From NCBI GenBank assembly GCA_028284325.1, contig JANQRX010000002.1:62001-126000 (forward strand): DNA of 64,000 nt, written 5' to 3'. The stretch is from Bauldia sp. (lineage in GTDB: Bacteria; Pseudomonadota; Alphaproteobacteria; Rhizobiales; Kaistiaceae). Below are positions 17,648 through 26,227 of this stretch, one piece after another; the stretch's first letter is position 1, and the number at the start of each line of letters is the position of its first letter. The notes under the pieces are model-generated. The model was not told the origin of the DNA. It ran no database searches and saw only the letters and a list, made by a program, of their open reading frames with translations. The position numbers were made by a program, and so were the translations under genes.

Positions 17648-18832
17648 ATGCAACGTCTGGCGTGGGGATTGATCGGCGGCGGCCAGGGCAGCCAGATCGG
17701 GCCGCTCCATCGCATCGCCGCCGCGGTCGATGGTCGTTTCGTGCTTGCCGCCGGCGCGCTCGATGCCGATCCGGAGCGTGGCCGTGACTTCGCGATCTCG
17801 CTCGGGATCGACGAGGACCGCGCCTACGGCAACTGGCGCGAGATGCTGGAACGCGAGTCGGCACGGCAGGACCGCGTCGATCTGGTGACCGTGGCCACGC
17901 CCAACGCGCTCCATTGCGAGATCACCACCGCCTTCCTGGATGCGGGGTTCCATGTTCTGTGCGAGAAACCCATGACCATGGACCTCGCCGAGGCCGACGC
18001 GGTCGTCGACGCCGCGGCGCGCTCTGAAGCCCTATGCGCCGTCAACTACGGCTACACCGGCTACCCGCTGGTCCGGCAGATGCGCGCCATGGTCCGGAAG
18101 GGCGATCTCGGCGCCGTGCGGGTGATCGTGGCGGAGTTCGCGCATGGCTTCCACGCCGACGCCGCCGAGGCGGACAACCCCCGCATCCGCTGGCGGTACG
18201 ATCCGGCGCTGGCCGGCCAGTCCGCCGTGTTTTCCGACGCCGGCATCCATGCCCTCCACATGGCGTGCTTCGTGGCCGGCCAGAACCCGGTGCGGTTGTC
18301 GGCCGATCTGGTCACCGCGGTCGCCGGACGCGAGCTTGAGGACGATGCGGCCATCACCCTGCGGCTGGAGGACGGGGCGACCTGCCGGCTGTGGACCAGC
18401 GCGGTCGCGGTCGGCCGGGTCCACGGCCTGACGCTGCAGGTGTTCGGCGAGAAGGGCGGCATGCGCTGGGAGCAGGAGCGGCCCAACCAGCTCCACTGGA
18501 CGCCGCTCAACGGGCGGACGCAGGTGATCGAGCGGGGCGATCCCGACCTCTATCCGGAGGCCGAACAGGCCTCACGGATCACGATCGGTCACGCCGAGGG
18601 TTTGCCGGCGGCCTTCGCCAATCTCTATCGCGACCTTGCCGAGGTCATTCAAGCCCGGCGCGACGGGCGCGAGCCGTCGCCCGGGACGCTCGACCTGATC
18701 CCGGGCGTGATCGACGGCCACGTGTCCGTTGCGGCGGTCGAAGCGGCGGTGGAGTCGGCGCGGGGCGGCGGCCGGTGGGTGGACGTCGCCCGCCCACACC
18801 ACAACGCTGTCGGGGTACAGGGGAGAACCTGA
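17648..18832 (+). CDS. Gfo/Idh/MocA-family oxidoreductase (third copy)
   Basis: A 394-residue Gfo/Idh/MocA dehydrogenase with the Rossmann motif LIGGGQGSQIGPLH, whose first loop is atypical, and the EKP motif in LCEKPMTMDL. VFSDAGIHALHMA supplies the conserved His region. It is longer than the other two paralogs and has a YGYTGYPLVRQMRAM segment seen in scyllo-inositol/sugar dehydrogenases of this family. The gene starts nine bases after the TIM-barrel gene and ends two bases before iolG, so the operon is compact. The substrate is unassigned. Confidence 0.85.
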   Translation: MQRLAWGLIGGGQGSQIGPLHRIAAAVDGRFVLAAGALDADPERGRDFAISLGIDEDRAYGNWREMLERESARQDRVDLVTVATPNALHCEITTAFLDAGFHVLCEKPMTMDLAEADAVVDAAARSEALCAVNYGYTGYPLVRQMRAMVRKGDLGAVRVIVAEFAHGFHADAAEADNPRIRWRYDPALAGQSAVFSDAGIHALHMACFVAGQNPVRLSADLVTAVAGRELEDDAAITLRLEDGATCRLWTSAVAVGRVHGLTLQVFGEKGGMRWEQERPNQLHWTPLNGRTQVIERGDPDLYPEAEQASRITIGHAEGLPAAFANLYRDLAEVIQARRDGREPSPGTLDLIPGVIDGHVSVAAVEAAVESARGGGRWVDVARPHHNAVGVQGRT

Positions 18833-18834
18833 TC

Positions 18835-19827
18835 ATGCCCGTCATCAGTCAGTTCGGGGCCGGTCGGATCGGTGAGATCCATGCCGCCAACATCGCCGCC
18901 AGCGCACGCGCGACGCTGAAGCATGTCGTCGATGTGCGTGCGGAGGCGGCGAAGGATCTGGCGTCACGCCACGGTGCAACGGCGGCCACGCCCGCGGATG
19001 TCTGGGCCGACGAGACCGTCGACGCGGTCGTGATCGCAAGCTCGACCGACACCCACGCCGATCTGATCATCGAGGCCGCCCGGGCCGGGAAAGCGATCTT
19101 CTGCGAGAAACCGATCGACCTCAGCCTCGATCGCGTGGACCAGGCGATCGACGCCGTCGATACGGCGGGCGTGCTGGCGCTGGTGGGCTTCAACCGCCGT
19201 TTCGACCCCAGCATCGGCGGCCTCGGGCGGGCGGTGCGCGCCGGCGAGATCGGCGCGCTCGAATCCGTGATCATCACCAGCCGCGATCCGGGCCCGCCGC
19301 CGATCGACTACATCAAGGTCTCCGGCGGCCTGTTTCGCGACATGATGATCCACGATTTCGACATCGCCCATTGGCTGCTCGGCGGCGTGCCGGCCGAGGT
19401 GTTTGCCCGCGGGGCCTGCCGGGTCGATCCCGCCATCGGCAAGGCCGGCGACATCGACACCGCCGCGGTCACCTTGGTGGCGGCCGACGGCACCGTGGCC
19501 CACATCACCAACAGCCGGCGCGCCGTCTACGGCTATGACCAGCGGGTCGAGGCCTTTGGCGCGGAGGGCATGCTCCGTGCCGGCAACCGGACCGAGACCA
19601 CCCTCAGCCACTGGACCGGAGCCGGCGTGACGGGCAGCGTGCCGCAGAATTTCTTCCTGGAGCGTTATGCGGAAGCCTACAGGATCGAGCTCGACCACTT
19701 CCTCGATTGCCTTGAGGGGAAGGCGCAGCCGCTGACGACGATGCGCGACGGTCGGGTCGCGCTGCAACTCGCCGACGCCGCGGAGGCGTCCATGAAAAGC
19801 GGTCAGCCGGTCGCCATCTCGGGCTGA
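18835..19827 (+). CDS. iolG: myo-Inositol 2-dehydrogenase (IolG)
   Basis: A 330-residue Gfo/Idh/MocA member with the features of inositol 2-dehydrogenase, which oxidises myo-inositol to 2-keto-myo-inositol with NAD. The Rossmann motif is QFGAGRIGEIHAAN and EKP lies in FCEKPIDLSL. The active-site segment GGLFRDMMIHDFDIAHWLLG is the characteristic IolG motif and includes the catalytic Asp and His. Length is as expected. The start ATG at 18835 has GGGGAGA upstream. It is the last gene of its operon, and its 3' end overlaps the convergent lacI-type gene by 25 bases. Confidence 0.92.
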   Translation: MPVISQFGAGRIGEIHAANIAASARATLKHVVDVRAEAAKDLASRHGATAATPADVWADETVDAVVIASSTDTHADLIIEAARAGKAIFCEKPIDLSLDRVDQAIDAVDTAGVLALVGFNRRFDPSIGGLGRAVRAGEIGALESVIITSRDPGPPPIDYIKVSGGLFRDMMIHDFDIAHWLLGGVPAEVFARGACRVDPAIGKAGDIDTAAVTLVAADGTVAHITNSRRAVYGYDQRVEAFGAEGMLRAGNRTETTLSHWTGAGVTGSVPQNFFLERYAEAYRIELDHFLDCLEGKAQPLTTMRDGRVALQLADAAEASMKSGQPVAISG

Positions 19828-20855
19828 GCCGGTTCGCTCGACGGCGCGGGGAGGGGGCGCAGCGAGTTCCGCTCGACAATCGTGCAGGGGAAGAGGCGCG
19901 ACTCGGCGATGCGGTCGGGATCGCCGACCGCGGCGATGATCAGTTCCACGGCGCTCAGGATGATCTCGCGGGTGGGCTGGCGCACCGTCGTCAGCGCATA
20001 GCCGTCCCAGGCGGCCATGGTCATGTCGTTGTGGCCGAGGAAACCGAGTTGCTCGGGGATCGCGATGCCGCGCTGGCGGCTCGCGTCCATGGCGCCGATG
20101 CAGATCAGATCGTCGCCGCAGAAGATGGCCTCGATATCGTCGCGATCGAGCAGGGGCTGCACAGCCTCCAGCCCCGCCGCGTAAGCGTAGTTTTCGGCGT
20201 AGCGTACCTCGGCAATCTCCAGGCCGAGCGCCGTCCCGCGCGCGCGGAATCCGGCCACGCGATCCTGTGTCGATGTCGCCGTCGCCGGGCCGGCAAGGAC
20301 CGCGACCGTGCGATAGCCGCGGGCGTGCAACGTCTCCGCGGCCATGGCGCCGGAGCGGGCGTTGTCGATGCCGACGACGTTCACCTTTTCCTCGGCGTCG
20401 AACTTGCCGAAGGCATGGACGACAGGGATGCCGGCGGCATGAAACGCCGCCGCGAACGATACCGGCAAGGTCGAGGTCGCCACGATCACGCCGTCGACGC
20501 TGTAGCGGTTGAGCATGTCCACCGATCGGCGCGGATCGGTCTCGTGGGTCAGGTTGACGAGGAGGGGCCGGTAGTCGCGGTCCTGGAGGCGCGCGGTGAA
20601 CTGGTTGAAGACTTCCAGGAAGATCGGATTCTGGAAGTTGTTGGCGACGAGCCCGATCAGCTTGGTGCGCTTCGTGGTCAGGCTGCTGGCGATCAGCGAC
20701 GGGCGGTAGCCCAGCTCCTTGGCCGCGGCGAGCACCTTGCGCCGCATCTCGGCGGAGACGCTCGCACCTTCGGTGAAGGTGCGGGAGACCGCGGATTTGG
20801 ACACGCCGGCCCGTTCCGCCACGTCTTTCAGGGTGACCGCCATCTTGCCTACCAT
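19803..20855 (-). CDS. LacI-family transcriptional regulator of the inositol-type locus
   Basis: A 350-residue LacI/GalR repressor. The N-terminal helix-turn-helix is VTLKDVAERAGVSKSAVSRT, followed by the hinge region (YRPSLIASSL) that inserts into the central CG of the operator. A periplasmic-binding-like sensor domain fills the rest. The start may be 20855 or 20843. A perfect copy of the palindrome lies 45 bases upstream of the gene, so it probably represses itself. The same palindrome before the importer, dehydrogenase and iolC/aldolase genes makes it the obvious local regulator. Its inducer is unknown; an inositol intermediate is likely. Confidence 0.9.
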   Translation of the reverse strand: MVGKMAVTLKDVAERAGVSKSAVSRTFTEGASVSAEMRRKVLAAAKELGYRPSLIASSLTTKRTKLIGLVANNFQNPIFLEVFNQFTARLQDRDYRPLLVNLTHETDPRRSVDMLNRYSVDGVIVATSTLPVSFAAAFHAAGIPVVHAFGKFDAEEKVNVVGIDNARSGAMAAETLHARGYRTVAVLAGPATATSTQDRVAGFRARGTALGLEIAEVRYAENYAYAAGLEAVQPLLDRDDIEAIFCGDDLICIGAMDASRQRGIAIPEQLGFLGHNDMTMAAWDGYALTTVRQPTREIILSAVELIIAAVGDPDRIAESRLFPCTIVERNSLRPLPAPSSEPAQPEMATG

Positions 20856-20900
20856 TCGCTCGACCGGGTCCCCACACGCTACGCTTAAACGGGTTGTATC

Positions 20901-20914
20901 TGCAACCGGTTGCA
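20901..20914. promoter_or_regulatory. Candidate LacI-family operator (perfect palindrome, autoregulatory)
   Basis: TGCAACCGGTTGCA lies just upstream of the LacI-family gene. The gene on the other side (iolB) ends toward this site, so only the repressor gene can be controlled from here. Confidence 0.75.
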
Positions 20915-20983
20915 GGCGGATATAGTTAGCCCATTAAGAAGAACGTGGCGCGCCCGGTCGGATGCGTCCCCGAGCCAGGAGCC

Positions 20984-21817
20984 TCAGGCCGCGCTGTCGC
21001 GCTGGACGATCCAGTCATGATCGGGGTCGTTGCGGAAGCGCCATTTGCGCAACGGCCCGGCCATGACGTTGAGGTAGTAGAGGTCGTAGCCATAGGGCGC
21101 ACCGACGGGGTGGTAGCCCCGGGGCACCAGGGTGACGTCACCGTCGCTCACGGTCACGGTCTGGTCGAGGTCGCGCATGCCGTCGTCCCGCCGGTCGGTG
21201 TAGATGCGGTGGTGGGCGTAGCCCTGCGGCGGGTCCAGCCGGTGGTAGTAGGTCTCTTCCAGATAGGTCTGGTTGGGGAAGTCGTCCTCGTCGTGACGGT
21301 GCGGCGGGTAGGACGACCAGTGGCCCGCGGGGGTGAAGACCTCGGTGACGAGCAGCCGCTCCGCCCAGTCCTGATCCTCCATCATGATCGGATGGATCGT
21401 TCGCTCGTTGGTGTCCTTGCCCCGGACGTCGAGCCCGATGTCGTCGGGAATGATGAGGCGCGGCTCATACGTCCCCTCGGCCGGTGCCGAACAGGCGGCG
21501 AGCGTCACCCTGGTCGCGGCTTCGGCGCTCCAGTCCATACCCGCGCCGACGTAGAGGGCGAACGGCTTCAGCCGCTGGAACACGCTTGTGCGGTCGCCGA
21601 GCTCGCCATAGTCGCGGCCGGCGGCGGCGAGCTTCGCGCTGCCCTCGACGAGCACCAGGAGGACCTCCCGGTTCTCGGCGCGCCGCGTGACGGTCTGTCC
21701 CGGTTCAAGGTGGAAGACCGAAAAGCCGACATAGGACCAGCCGGCAGACTCCGGCGTGATGTCGATGACGCATCCGTCGGCGTCGGCCGGGCGCGGTCTG
21801 ACGTGGAGAGATGTCAC
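20984..21817 (-). CDS. iolB: 5-deoxy-glucuronate isomerase (IolB)
   Basis: A 277-residue canonical IolB, a metal-dependent cupin that converts 5-deoxy-D-glucuronate to 5-dehydro-2-deoxy-D-gluconate. The core motifs are the metal ligands in PPHRHDEDDFPNQTYLEETY and the family signature RGYHPVGAPYGYDLYYLN, followed by MAGPLRKWRF. The GTG start overlaps the iolC stop as TAGTG, which indicates translational coupling. Upstream in-frame codons are possible but lie within iolC. Confidence 0.93.
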   Translation of the reverse strand: MTSLHVRPRPADADGCVIDITPESAGWSYVGFSVFHLEPGQTVTRRAENREVLLVLVEGSAKLAAAGRDYGELGDRTSVFQRLKPFALYVGAGMDWSAEAATRVTLAACSAPAEGTYEPRLIIPDDIGLDVRGKDTNERTIHPIMMEDQDWAERLLVTEVFTPAGHWSSYPPHRHDEDDFPNQTYLEETYYHRLDPPQGYAHHRIYTDRRDDGMRDLDQTVTVSDGDVTLVPRGYHPVGAPYGYDLYYLNVMAGPLRKWRFRNDPDHDWIVQRDSAA

Positions 21818-23745
21818 TATGCGCGCGCTCCGGCCTGTGCCGCCGCGCCTTCGCTGCGCGCCCGGTCCCAGATTGTACACAGCCGGGCGTAGATGTCGGC
21901 CATGCGGTCAACGGCCTCCGCGTCGTCGATATCGCCGGCGAGCCAGTGCTCGGCCGCGGACCAGAAGATGGTGCGCCCGACCGCGAAGCCCTTCACCAAC
22001 GGGTTTCGGGCCGCGACCGCGAAGCTCTTTTTCAGGTGTGCCTCGTCGGCCGCCAAACCGAGCACCACGACGCCGCGGCACCACGGATCGTTGTCCTCGA
22101 TCGCCGCACAGGCGTTTGCCCACGCCGCCGCGTTCTGCATCGGTTCGAGTTTCCACCAGTCGGGCCGCATGCCCACGTCATACATCCGGCGGATGATGTT
22201 CGCAGTGGTCGCATCGTCGCACGGTCCGACCACGGACGGGACGACTTCGAGCAGCAGTTCCAGACGCTGATGGCGGACGGCGTCGGCGAGGCGAAGCAGC
22301 GTCGTTTCCTGCTCCGCCTTCATCGCCGCGTCGTCGTCCGGGTGACAGCGGCAGAGGACCTTGACCACATGGCCGGCCGGCCACTCGCCGAGCGCGGAGC
22401 CGAAGTCGGGCCCGATCTCGAGGGCCAGCGGACGCGAGCCCGGGACCTCGACGGGTCTTGCGACCCACAACGGCGTGTCGGCGGCACGAAACAGGGCTTC
22501 GCGGCCGAGGCGCCCATCGCAGATGATGCCGTAACCGTCCCCGTCGGCGGCGACGCGTTCCGCCGCCTGCAGGCAGAGCGTCTTGAAGGCGGGCAGCCGG
22601 TCGCTGGCGCCGGCGCCTTCGGCCAAGCGCTCCAGATCGCCGCGGTGGTCGAACGCGAAGACCCTGAGCTCCGGCCAGTCGTGCACGCGGTTGGTCGCCC
22701 AGTGGATCTGTTCCAGTGCCTGGTCCTTGCGCAGCGCGCGTTCGCTCGAACCGTTGGCGAGGAACCAGGAGAGTTCGTGCCAGCTCGGATAGGCCGGTGC
22801 GCAGCCGTGCCGCGACACCGCGAAGGCGCCACAGGCGTTGGCGTAGGTGAGGGCGGTCTCCCACGGTTCGTCGCGCAGCCAGCCGCGCAGCAGGCCGGCC
22901 ATGAAGCCGTCGCCGGCGCCGAGCACGTTGAAGACCTCGATCGGAAAGCCCGGTCCGGCGATGCCGTCGTCGAGGCTGTCGGGGATGTCGCCGGTGAAGG
23001 CGGACGCGCCCATGGGGCCGCGCTTGCAGACGAGCACGGCGTCGGAGAGCGACCGGATCGTGCGAAGCGCCGCGATCGTGTCGGTGGTGCCGCCGGCGAT
23101 GTGGATTTCCTCCTCCGTACCGACGATCAGATCGAACAGGAACAGCGTCGACTGAAGCTGGGCGGAGACCTCCGGCGAGGCGACGAAGCGTTCCTCCCCG
23201 GTGCCATGGCCGCCGAGGCCCCAGAGGTTGGGCCGGTAGTCGATGTCGAGCGCGGTTCTCCGGCCGGCCTCGCGGGCAATGCGGACCGCTTTCAGGACGG
23301 CGTCGCGGGTGCGCGGATGGGAGAGGTGCGTGCCGGTCACCGTCACGCATCCGGCCTCGAGGATGAAATCGGGGTCGATGTCGTCCTCGGTCAGGGCCAT
23401 GTCGGCGCAGTTCTCGCGGAAGAAGATCAGCGGAAAGCTGTGGTCGTCGCGGATGCCGAGGATGACCAGCGCCGTCAGGCGCTCCGGATCGGTGCTGACG
23501 CCGCGGATATCGACGCCCTCGCGCTCGAGTTCTTCCAGCAGGAAACGGCCCATATGCTCGTCGCCGACCTTGCTGAGCAGGGCCGCGCGCAGCCCGAGGC
23601 GGGAGGCGCCGACCGCCATGTTGGCCGGCGAGCCGCCGAGATACTTGTCGAAGGAGCGCATGTCCTCGAGACGGCCGCCGATCTGCGATCCGTAAAGGTC
23701 GACGGAAAGCCGCCCGATCGTGATGACGTCCAGCGCTGCGGGCAT
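21817..23745 (-). CDS. iolC: 5-dehydro-2-deoxygluconokinase (IolC) fused to a DUF2090 domain
   Basis: A 642-residue two-domain protein. Residues ~1-325 are a PfkB-type kinase with LGGSPANMAVGASRLG and the catalytic NVLGAGDGFMAGLL; it phosphorylates 5-dehydro-2-deoxygluconate. Residues ~345-640 are a DUF2090 domain opening with VFAFDHRGDLE and containing GRTIFWSAAEHWLAG near the end. DUF2090 tails on IolC are widespread in proteobacteria and have a TIM-barrel aldolase look. If this one is an aldolase, the locus has two candidates for the IolJ step. ATG 23745 begins the conserved MPAALDVITIGR; upstream codons are rejected because they would cover the operator. It is followed by iolB with a one-base overlap. 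Confidence 0.93.
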   Translation of the reverse strand: MPAALDVITIGRLSVDLYGSQIGGRLEDMRSFDKYLGGSPANMAVGASRLGLRAALLSKVGDEHMGRFLLEELEREGVDIRGVSTDPERLTALVILGIRDDHSFPLIFFRENCADMALTEDDIDPDFILEAGCVTVTGTHLSHPRTRDAVLKAVRIAREAGRRTALDIDYRPNLWGLGGHGTGEERFVASPEVSAQLQSTLFLFDLIVGTEEEIHIAGGTTDTIAALRTIRSLSDAVLVCKRGPMGASAFTGDIPDSLDDGIAGPGFPIEVFNVLGAGDGFMAGLLRGWLRDEPWETALTYANACGAFAVSRHGCAPAYPSWHELSWFLANGSSERALRKDQALEQIHWATNRVHDWPELRVFAFDHRGDLERLAEGAGASDRLPAFKTLCLQAAERVAADGDGYGIICDGRLGREALFRAADTPLWVARPVEVPGSRPLALEIGPDFGSALGEWPAGHVVKVLCRCHPDDDAAMKAEQETTLLRLADAVRHQRLELLLEVVPSVVGPCDDATTANIIRRMYDVGMRPDWWKLEPMQNAAAWANACAAIEDNDPWCRGVVVLGLAADEAHLKKSFAVAARNPLVKGFAVGRTIFWSAAEHWLAGDIDDAEAVDRMADIYARLCTIWDRARSEGAAAQAGARA

Positions 23746-23808
23746 GTGGGACTCGGCCTGCTTCGGCTTCGGGTGGGTTGAACCTGCACCACGCGTTATG
23801 CATGACGG

Positions 23809-23822
23809 TGCAACCGGTTGCA
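23809..23822. promoter_or_regulatory. Candidate LacI-family operator (perfect palindrome)
   Basis: TGCAACCGGTTGCA lies in the divergent promoter region between iolC (63 bases away, minus strand) and the fuculose-phosphate-aldolase-like gene (97 bases away, plus strand). It could control both. Confidence 0.75.
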
Positions 23823-23919
23823 AGCAGTTGGTGTGGTGCGCAAGAAGTCGGTGTCGAAAGGGTCGCGACGACGACCTACACTGTTCCCTGAGGAATCATC
23901 GAGGCGGGGACCCTGCGGC

Positions 23920-24579
23920 GTGAAAGCGGACAACGATCAGGAACTGGCCAAGCGGCGGGCGATCATCGACACCTGCCTGCGTATGAACGCGTCCGGCCTG
24001 AACCAGGGCACCTCGGGCAACGTCTCCATCAGGCACGGCGACGGGCTGCTCATTTCGCCGGCCAGCCGCCCCTACGACACGCTCGAACCAGAGGACGTTG
24101 TCCATCTGGCCATGGACGGAACCTCGTCCGGGCGCTGGCCGCCGTCGAGCGAGTGGCGGTTCCACCGCGACATCCTCGCCGCGCGGCCCGATGCCGGCGC
24201 CGTCGTCCACGCGCATCCGACCTACTGCACGACATTGGCCATCATGGAGCGCGGGATTCCGGCCATCCACTACATGATCGCGGTGTTCGGTGGCGCCGAC
24301 ATTCGCTGCGCCCCCTACGCCATCTATGGTTCGCAGGAGCTGTCCGATCTTGCCCTGGAAGCACTGACCGACCGCAAGGCCTGCCTGCTCGCCCACCACG
24401 GCATGATCGCGGTCGGCAGCACGATCGAGCAGGCCTATTGGCTCGCGTGGGAGCTGGAAACGCTCGCCCGGCAGTATCACGGCTGCCTCCAGCTTGGATC
24501 ACCGCCGCCTGTGCTCAGCGACCAGCAAATCCAGGATGTGATTGATAAGATAGCCGGCTACGGACTTGCCGATGACTAG
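23920..24579 (+). CDS. Class II aldolase/adducin-family protein (L-fuculose-phosphate aldolase-like)
   Basis: A 219-residue zinc-dependent aldolase/epimerase-fold protein. The family motifs are LNQGTSGNVSIR (phosphate loop), the catalytic Glu in PSSEWRFH, the paired zinc His residues in VVHAHPTYCTT and the third zinc His in LLAHHGMIAVG. FucA-type enzymes cleave ketose-1-phosphates into dihydroxyacetone phosphate and an aldehyde. It is divergent from iolC around a shared operator, so it probably cleaves a phosphorylated intermediate of this locus, perhaps the product of the second IolB-like/PfkB pair. The start is GTG at 23920, after GAGGCGGGGA. Confidence 0.85.
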   Translation: MKADNDQELAKRRAIIDTCLRMNASGLNQGTSGNVSIRHGDGLLISPASRPYDTLEPEDVVHLAMDGTSSGRWPPSSEWRFHRDILAARPDAGAVVHAHPTYCTTLAIMERGIPAIHYMIAVFGGADIRCAPYAIYGSQELSDLALEALTDRKACLLAHHGMIAVGSTIEQAYWLAWELETLARQYHGCLQLGSPPPVLSDQQIQDVIDKIAGYGLADD

Positions 24580-24596
24580 CCGAAGCGTGTCTTAAG

Positions 24597-25589
24597 GTGT
24601 CTCAATACGACGATGACGCCCCTGATCATGCCGCGATCAGGGAGACGATCACCCGGGAGAAGGAAGCTTTCTGTCGCCGCGACTACGAGGCCTGGGCGGC
24701 GTGCTTCGTGCACGACGACCGGACCGAGGACATCGCTTGCACGCAGACGCGCGGCATCCTGATCCATCGCGGATGGGACGCAGCGGCCGCGGCCATGAAG
24801 ACCTTGATGGAGGACAATCCGGAACCCGAAACCCTGCCGTTTCGGGACTTTGACTTCAACATCACCGTGCGCGGCGACGTGGCCTGGGCGACCTACTACA
24901 GCGAGTTCCGCGTTCGCGAAGACGCGCGGTTCCGATCACCCGACGTCTACGAAACGCGCATCCTGGAGAAGGTCGGCGGGCGCTGGCTGATCGTGTACAC
25001 GAACTTCGCGATCCTGCGGTATGCCCGGTTGAGTACGTCTCTGGTTCAGGTCGACCGCGAAGGCAAGGTCCTGTGGGCGTCCAACGCGACACTGGCGGCG
25101 CTCGAGGACTTCGAGGGGCTGACGCTCTCGAACAATCGCCTCCGGGCGCGGACACCGGCGTACGACAAGGAACTGCGGGAGGCCATCGGCGTCATGGCCG
25201 GGCACGTCCACCTCTTCTCCTCCGACCTGAGAACCCGGACGGGCGGCAGGGCGGCGATCCCCTGTTTCCTCGGCGAGGGCCGGAACGGCGAGGTCCTGAC
25301 CTGTCTGGTTTTTGCCCGCAACGGTGAGATCAATGTTGTGTTCGGCGAGCACGACATGGCGCGCCAGCGCGTCCAACTGACCTCGGAATCGTTCGGACTC
25401 TCAGAGGCGCAGACCCGATCGGCGCTCGCCCTGACGGCAGGTTTGAGCATCGCCGAAGGTGCGAAGCAGATGGGTATCAGCGTCAATACGTTTCGGACCC
25501 ATCTGGCCCGCATCTATGACAAGACGGGCGCGAAGTCCAAGACGGACCTCGTGCGCTTGATGCTCTCTGTCGGCGATCCCGGACGCTGA
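24597..25589 (+). CDS. SnoaL-like/PAS-like/LuxR-type transcriptional regulator
   Basis: A 330-residue protein with three parts. Residues ~10-140 resemble a SnoaL/NTF2-like cone fold. Residues ~145-235 look like a short PAS-type sensor (VQVDREGKVLWASNATLAAL). Residues ~255-325 form a LuxR/GerE helix-turn-helix with the recognition segment GISVNTFRTHLARIYDKTGA. The first good in-frame start is GTG at 24597 with a weak AAGG before it, and a stop codon lies just upstream. It begins 17 bases after the aldolase gene and could be read through from it, but no operator was seen at its own start. The combination of a catalytic-fold sensor with LuxR is uncommon; ligand and targets are unknown. Confidence 0.75.
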   Translation: MSQYDDDAPDHAAIRETITREKEAFCRRDYEAWAACFVHDDRTEDIACTQTRGILIHRGWDAAAAAMKTLMEDNPEPETLPFRDFDFNITVRGDVAWATYYSEFRVREDARFRSPDVYETRILEKVGGRWLIVYTNFAILRYARLSTSLVQVDREGKVLWASNATLAALEDFEGLTLSNNRLRARTPAYDKELREAIGVMAGHVHLFSSDLRTRTGGRAAIPCFLGEGRNGEVLTCLVFARNGEINVVFGEHDMARQRVQLTSESFGLSEAQTRSALALTAGLSIAEGAKQMGISVNTFRTHLARIYDKTGAKSKTDLVRLMLSVGDPGR

Positions 25590-25691
25590 CGAACCGACGA
25601 CAAGGTCGCGCATGTGGTCCCGATCGATGACATCGGGGCCGATGACCTCATGCGAGGTTCCCGAGCGACTCCAGAAGCAGGGAAGCCAATC

Positions 25692-26183
25692 ATGTCGGAG
25701 ATGTTCGAGGGCAGATGCTCGTGCGGCAACGCCACCTATCGCATGGCCTCGCGCCCGCTGGTGACGCACTGTTGCCACTGTCGCTATTGCCAGCGCGAGA
25801 CCGGCGCCTCATTTGCGGTGAACGCTCTGATCGAGGCCGATCGGGTGCAGGTGCTTTCCGGTTCGCTGGAGGAAACGACCATTCCGTCGGAATCGGGGAT
25901 GGGGCTCATCATGTTGCGGTGTCCCGCGTGTCACACCGCCCTCTGGAGCCATTATGTCCAAGATCGAGATATCTGTTGGGTTCGCGTCGGAACACTGAAC
26001 AACCCTGATCTCATCGAGCCTGACGTTCATATCTACACGGAGAGCAAGCAGCCGTGGGTGGTTCTCCCCGAAGGCGTGCCGAATTTCGAGAAGTTCTATG
26101 ACTGGGAAAATCGCCTCGGCGTCTGGTCGGCCGAGAGCATCCAACGCGACGAGGCGCTCGTTGCATCAAAGGACGATGGTTGA
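25692..26183 (+). CDS. GFA-family (glutathione-dependent formaldehyde-activating-like) zinc protein
   Basis: A 163-residue protein of the GFA/CENP-V fold. The zinc-binding cysteines are in GRCSCGNATYRM, the cluster CCHCRYCQRETG and RCPACHTALW. Members include glutathione-dependent formaldehyde-activating enzyme, but most homologs have no proven activity. The start ATG 25692 opens the conserved MSEMFEGRCSCG; an in-frame ATG at 25614 would add a non-conserved leader. It ends 44 bases before the convergent glcF stop. Confidence 0.8.
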   Translation: MSEMFEGRCSCGNATYRMASRPLVTHCCHCRYCQRETGASFAVNALIEADRVQVLSGSLEETTIPSESGMGLIMLRCPACHTALWSHYVQDRDICWVRVGTLNNPDLIEPDVHIYTESKQPWVVLPEGVPNFEKFYDWENRLGVWSAESIQRDEALVASKDDG

Positions 26184-26227
26184 GATCGCCGGATGCTGAC
26201 CGGCTGTCGCGCCGTCACGGGATACCC

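Noticed and set aside
18964-20877. 637-codon minus-strand open frame over iolG and lacI
   Set aside because: It runs antisense to iolG and out of frame with lacI, has no recognisable motif, and is Arg/Pro-rich.
21811-23781. 656-codon plus-strand open frame opposite iolC
   Set aside because: Antisense shadow of an intact two-domain IolC with clear kinase motifs.
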